Shown here: positions 6,314 through 7,537 of the stretch, piece after piece
How the letters are laid out: each line of letters starts with the position of its first letter
Position numbering within the stretch: position 1 is the first letter of the stretch
Made by a program: the position numbers and the translations under genes
Assembly: GCA_022508725.1 (NCBI GenBank)
Contig: JAFLUR010000100.1
Span: forward strand, 1-7,537
Source: Oscillospiraceae bacterium
GTDB lineage: Bacteria; Bacillota; Clostridia; UBA1381
DNA length: 7,537 bases
Direction of reading: 5' to 3'
The notes under the pieces: model-generated
Told to the model about the DNA's origin: nothing
The model's database searches: none
Seen by the model: the letters and a program-made list of their open reading frames with translations, nothing else

Positions 6314-7064
6314 CAAATAAAACATAAAGTCCTTTGAGCAGCAGGTCCTTGTCGTAAATTATATTCCGTCTGCAATGCGGAACGACCATGCCGGACAATC
6401 CGCCCGTTGCCACCGCGCACGCGTCCGCGCCCAATTCATCTCTTATGCGGTCGGTCATTCCGTCGATAAGCGACGCGGTGCCGTATATCATTCCGCTTTT
6501 CATACATTCCACCGTGTTTCTTCCTATTACACGGTCGGGACCGGATATATCTATATACGGAAGCTGTGATGTGTTTGCCGAAAGCGCGTTCTGCGATATG
6601 ACCATACCGGGAACGATCACGCCGCCCATATATCCCGAATCACCGTCTATGACCGAGATCGTGGTCGCCGTACCCATATCTATTACGATAAGCGGCGGCT
6701 TGTATTCCGCCAGAGCCGCGACCGCGTCCACCACCAGATCGCTTCCCAGAGCGGCGGGATTATCGGTTTTTATGTTAAGTCCCGTCTTTATCCCGGGTCC
6801 GACAATAAGCGGCTCTCTGCCGCATACCATCTCAACGGCGTTTTTCATGACCCTTGTCAGCGGCGGCACCACCGACGATATTATCGCCCCCTCCGTTTCC
6901 TCCGCATTGATTTCGTACATATTTAAAATACCTCTTATCATTATCGCGTACTCAAATTCCGTACGGCTTTTTTCGGTCGCGATGCGGCTGACAAACTTTA
7001 TTCCGCCGCCGCCGAGACCTCCGACCACTATATTCGTATTTCCTATATCGACACCGAGAACCAT
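6288..7064 (-). CDS. coaX: Type III pantothenate kinase
   Basis: Phosphorylates pantothenate with ATP, the first committed step of coenzyme A synthesis, in the cytosol. Type III enzymes belong to the ASKHA fold, need a monovalent cation and are not feedback-inhibited by CoA. The chosen start gives 258 residues, the usual length. Visible are the phosphate-1 motif D6-I-G-N-T-N11, the SSVVP stretch (63-67), GPGIKTGLNI (89-98), the GSD segment with catalytic-type D109, DMGTATT (129-135) and the late ATGGLSG motif. L110 stands where many family members have Arg (GADR). A frame extension to 7178 exists, but the ATG at 7062-7064 has a perfect AAGGAGG (7079-7073) 8 bases upstream and the promoter lies inside the extension, so the short start is right. 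The C-terminal residues KNSRERR are encoded within the hairpin at 6277-6308. It is transcribed alone. Confidence 0.96.
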   Translation of the reverse strand: MVLGVDIGNTNIVVGGLGGGGIKFVSRIATEKSRTEFEYAIMIRGILNMYEINAEETEGAIISSVVPPLTRVMKNAVEMVCGREPLIVGPGIKTGLNIKTDNPAALGSDLVVDAVAALAEYKPPLIVIDMGTATTISVIDGDSGYMGGVIVPGMVISQNALSANTSQLPYIDISGPDRVIGRNTVECMKSGMIYGTASLIDGMTDRIRDELGADACAVATGGLSGMVVPHCRRNIIYDKDLLLKGLYVLFEKNSRERR

Positions 7065-7101
7065 TTTTACTTCCTCCTTCCGGAATAATCGATCCCCATT
7101 C

Positions 7102-7130
7102 ATTATACACCCTTGCATAAGCAAATTCAA
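7102..7130 (-). promoter_or_regulatory. coaX promoter (TTGAAT-N17-TATAAT)
   Basis: On the minus strand TTGAAT (7130-7125) and TATAAT (7107-7102) are separated by 17 bases. Initiation near 7095 leaves a leader of about 31 bases carrying AAGGAGG before the coaX ATG. The leader is too short for a regulatory RNA. Confidence 0.85.
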
Positions 7131-7214
7131 CCGCAAATATTTCCGTACCGCGGGCAAACAATAAAAATCGCCGCACAAAAAAACAACGGCTATGTCCCCG
7201 GAAATAAAATCCCG

Positions 7215-7271
7215 TCAAAACCAAAATAAAGGAATTACGGACAATTTCAAATTATCCGCAATTCCCTTATT
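7215..7271 (-). terminator. Long 23-bp hairpin, second terminator-like structure after tRNA-Leu
   Basis: On the minus strand the 23 bases 7271-7249 pair with 7247-7225 around a single centre base (in practice a 3-base loop), with about three G-U wobbles and no mismatch. On the plus strand those positions are A-C mismatches, so the structure belongs to minus-strand RNA. The flank 7224-7215 reads TTTGGTTTTG, a broken U tract. It lies about 47 bases beyond the tRNA terminator and about 95 bases upstream of the coaX promoter. It is either a backup terminator or a decayed palindromic repeat. The remaining bases 7131-7214 hold nothing that I can identify. Confidence 0.55.
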
Positions 7272-7309
7272 ATTTAAGATAGGATTTGATTTTGTATGCG
7301 ATACCATAT

Positions 7310-7358
7310 GTAAAACCGAACACCAATCTTGATAGGCATTGTATCAAAATCGGTGTTC
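7310..7358 (-). terminator. Terminator of tRNA-Leu
   Basis: On the minus strand the 17 bases 7358-7342 (starting GAACACC) pair with 7334-7318 (ending GGTGTTC) over a 7-base loop, with two wobble pairs that would be A-C mismatches on the plus strand. The tail is GGTTTTAC. The stem begins 5 bases after the encoded CCA, the expected place for the end of a single-tRNA transcript. Confidence 0.75.
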
Positions 7359-7363
7359 CGCCA

Positions 7364-7448
7364 TGGTGCGAAAGACGGGACTTGAACCCGTACGGTTTTA
7401 CCCACACGCCCCTCAAACGTGCGCGTCTGCCTATTCCGCCACTCTCGC
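7364..7448 (-). tRNA. tRNA-Leu (anticodon GAG)
   Basis: A complete class II tRNA of 85 bases including an encoded CCA (7366-7364). The acceptor stem GCGAGAG (7448-7442) pairs with CTTTCGC (7374-7368) with one wobble, and the discriminator is A. The D arm carries GGCGGAATAGGCAGACGC, typical of leucine tRNAs. The anticodon arm is CACGT-TTGAGGG-GCGTG with anticodon GAG at 7414-7412, reading CUC and CUU. A long variable arm (TGGGTAAAACCGT) is followed by the T arm ACGGG-TTCAAGT-CCCGT. It is a single gene with its own promoter and terminator. No duplicated 3' fragment or attachment site is visible nearby. Confidence 0.97.
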
Positions 7449-7477
7449 AAAAATCATTCTTTATCGCAACAACTAAT

Positions 7478-7506
7478 ATTATACCGGCACATTCCCGATT
7501 TGTCAA
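7478..7506 (-). promoter_or_regulatory. tRNA-Leu promoter, perfect consensus TTGACA-N17-TATAAT
   Basis: On the minus strand TTGACA (7506-7501) and TATAAT (7483-7478) match the housekeeping sigma consensus at all twelve positions with 17-base spacing. It is preceded by an A/T tract at about 7511-7530 that could act as an UP element. The start near 7471 leaves a 5' leader of about 22 bases for RNase P to remove. Confidence 0.93.
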
Positions 7507-7537
7507 TACCTTTTTTAAATTTTTTTCTTTATTAAGC

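Noticed and set aside
6070..6327. 85-codon plus-strand frame in the intergenic gap
   Set aside because: Starts at TTG without a ribosome site, covers hairpins and a promoter, and ends inside coaX antisense; the product looks random and basic.
6388..7164. 258-codon plus-strand open frame opposite coaX
   Set aside because: A mirror frame of coaX rich in Pro, Ser and Ile with no ribosome site; the minus strand has all CoaX motifs.
7065..7178. N-terminal extension of coaX to an upstream ATG
   Set aside because: The coaX promoter and the strong AAGGAGG site lie inside the extension, and CoaX proteins begin just before the DIGNTN motif.
7364..7448. tRNA gene as an integration site for a mobile element
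   Set aside because: No integrase, no repeated tRNA 3' fragment and no change in gene content is visible in the window.
7270..7506. Open frame of 78 codons on the minus strand
   Set aside because: It runs straight through tRNA-Leu, its terminator and its promoter; the peptide CESGGIGRRARLR is a well-known translation artefact of tRNA genes.

Overview
The window looks like a chromosomal segment of a Gram-positive anaerobe of the class Clostridia (Bacillota). The evidence is near-consensus sigma-A type promoters, strong GGAGG ribosome sites, a large S-layer-homology (SLH) protein, a type III pantothenate kinase, and an intergenic multi-hairpin repeat of a kind I recall from gut Clostridia. I cannot name the genus. 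Base composition looks even across the window, and I see no integrase, transposase, phage gene or CRISPR array.

Layout: the left end holds the 3' part of a sensor histidine kinase gene (2-475, +), cut by the window edge. It is followed after 3 bases by a complete OmpR-family response regulator (479-1156, +). A compact region with two overlapping hairpins, one per strand, separates this pair from the convergent glyA gene (serine hydroxymethyltransferase, 1217-2455, -). The 377-base gap 2456-2832 holds the glyA promoter, a palindromic repeat element, a 12-bp hairpin and the terminator of the next gene. That gene (2833-5844, -) encodes a 1003-residue secreted SLH protein. Its arginine codons are almost restricted to AGA and CGT, unlike its neighbours, which suggests very high expression and a major surface-layer role.

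The 443-base gap 5845-6287 is the most information-rich non-coding stretch. It has a leader with two stem-loops, a strong proximal promoter, an 11-bp-periodic direct repeat just upstream of it, a second strong promoter about 185 bases further up on the same strand, a stable hairpin between the two promoters, and a possible weak divergent promoter. Next comes coaX (6288-7064, -) with its own promoter. The gap 7065-7363 holds that promoter and two long hairpins in tandem. The window ends with a single tRNA-Leu(GAG) gene (7364-7448, -) behind a perfect TTGACA-N17-TATAAT promoter.

The genes do not form one operon: almost every gene has its own promoter and terminator. glyA (one-carbon units) and coaX (coenzyme A) are housekeeping, the two-component system is signalling, and the SLH protein is cell envelope. 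A link between the two-component system and the SLH promoter (an OmpR/PhoP-type direct repeat) is possible but is inference only. I did not find a clearly new multi-gene system. The best leads are the regulatory region of the S-layer gene and its uncharacterised 800-residue acidic body.
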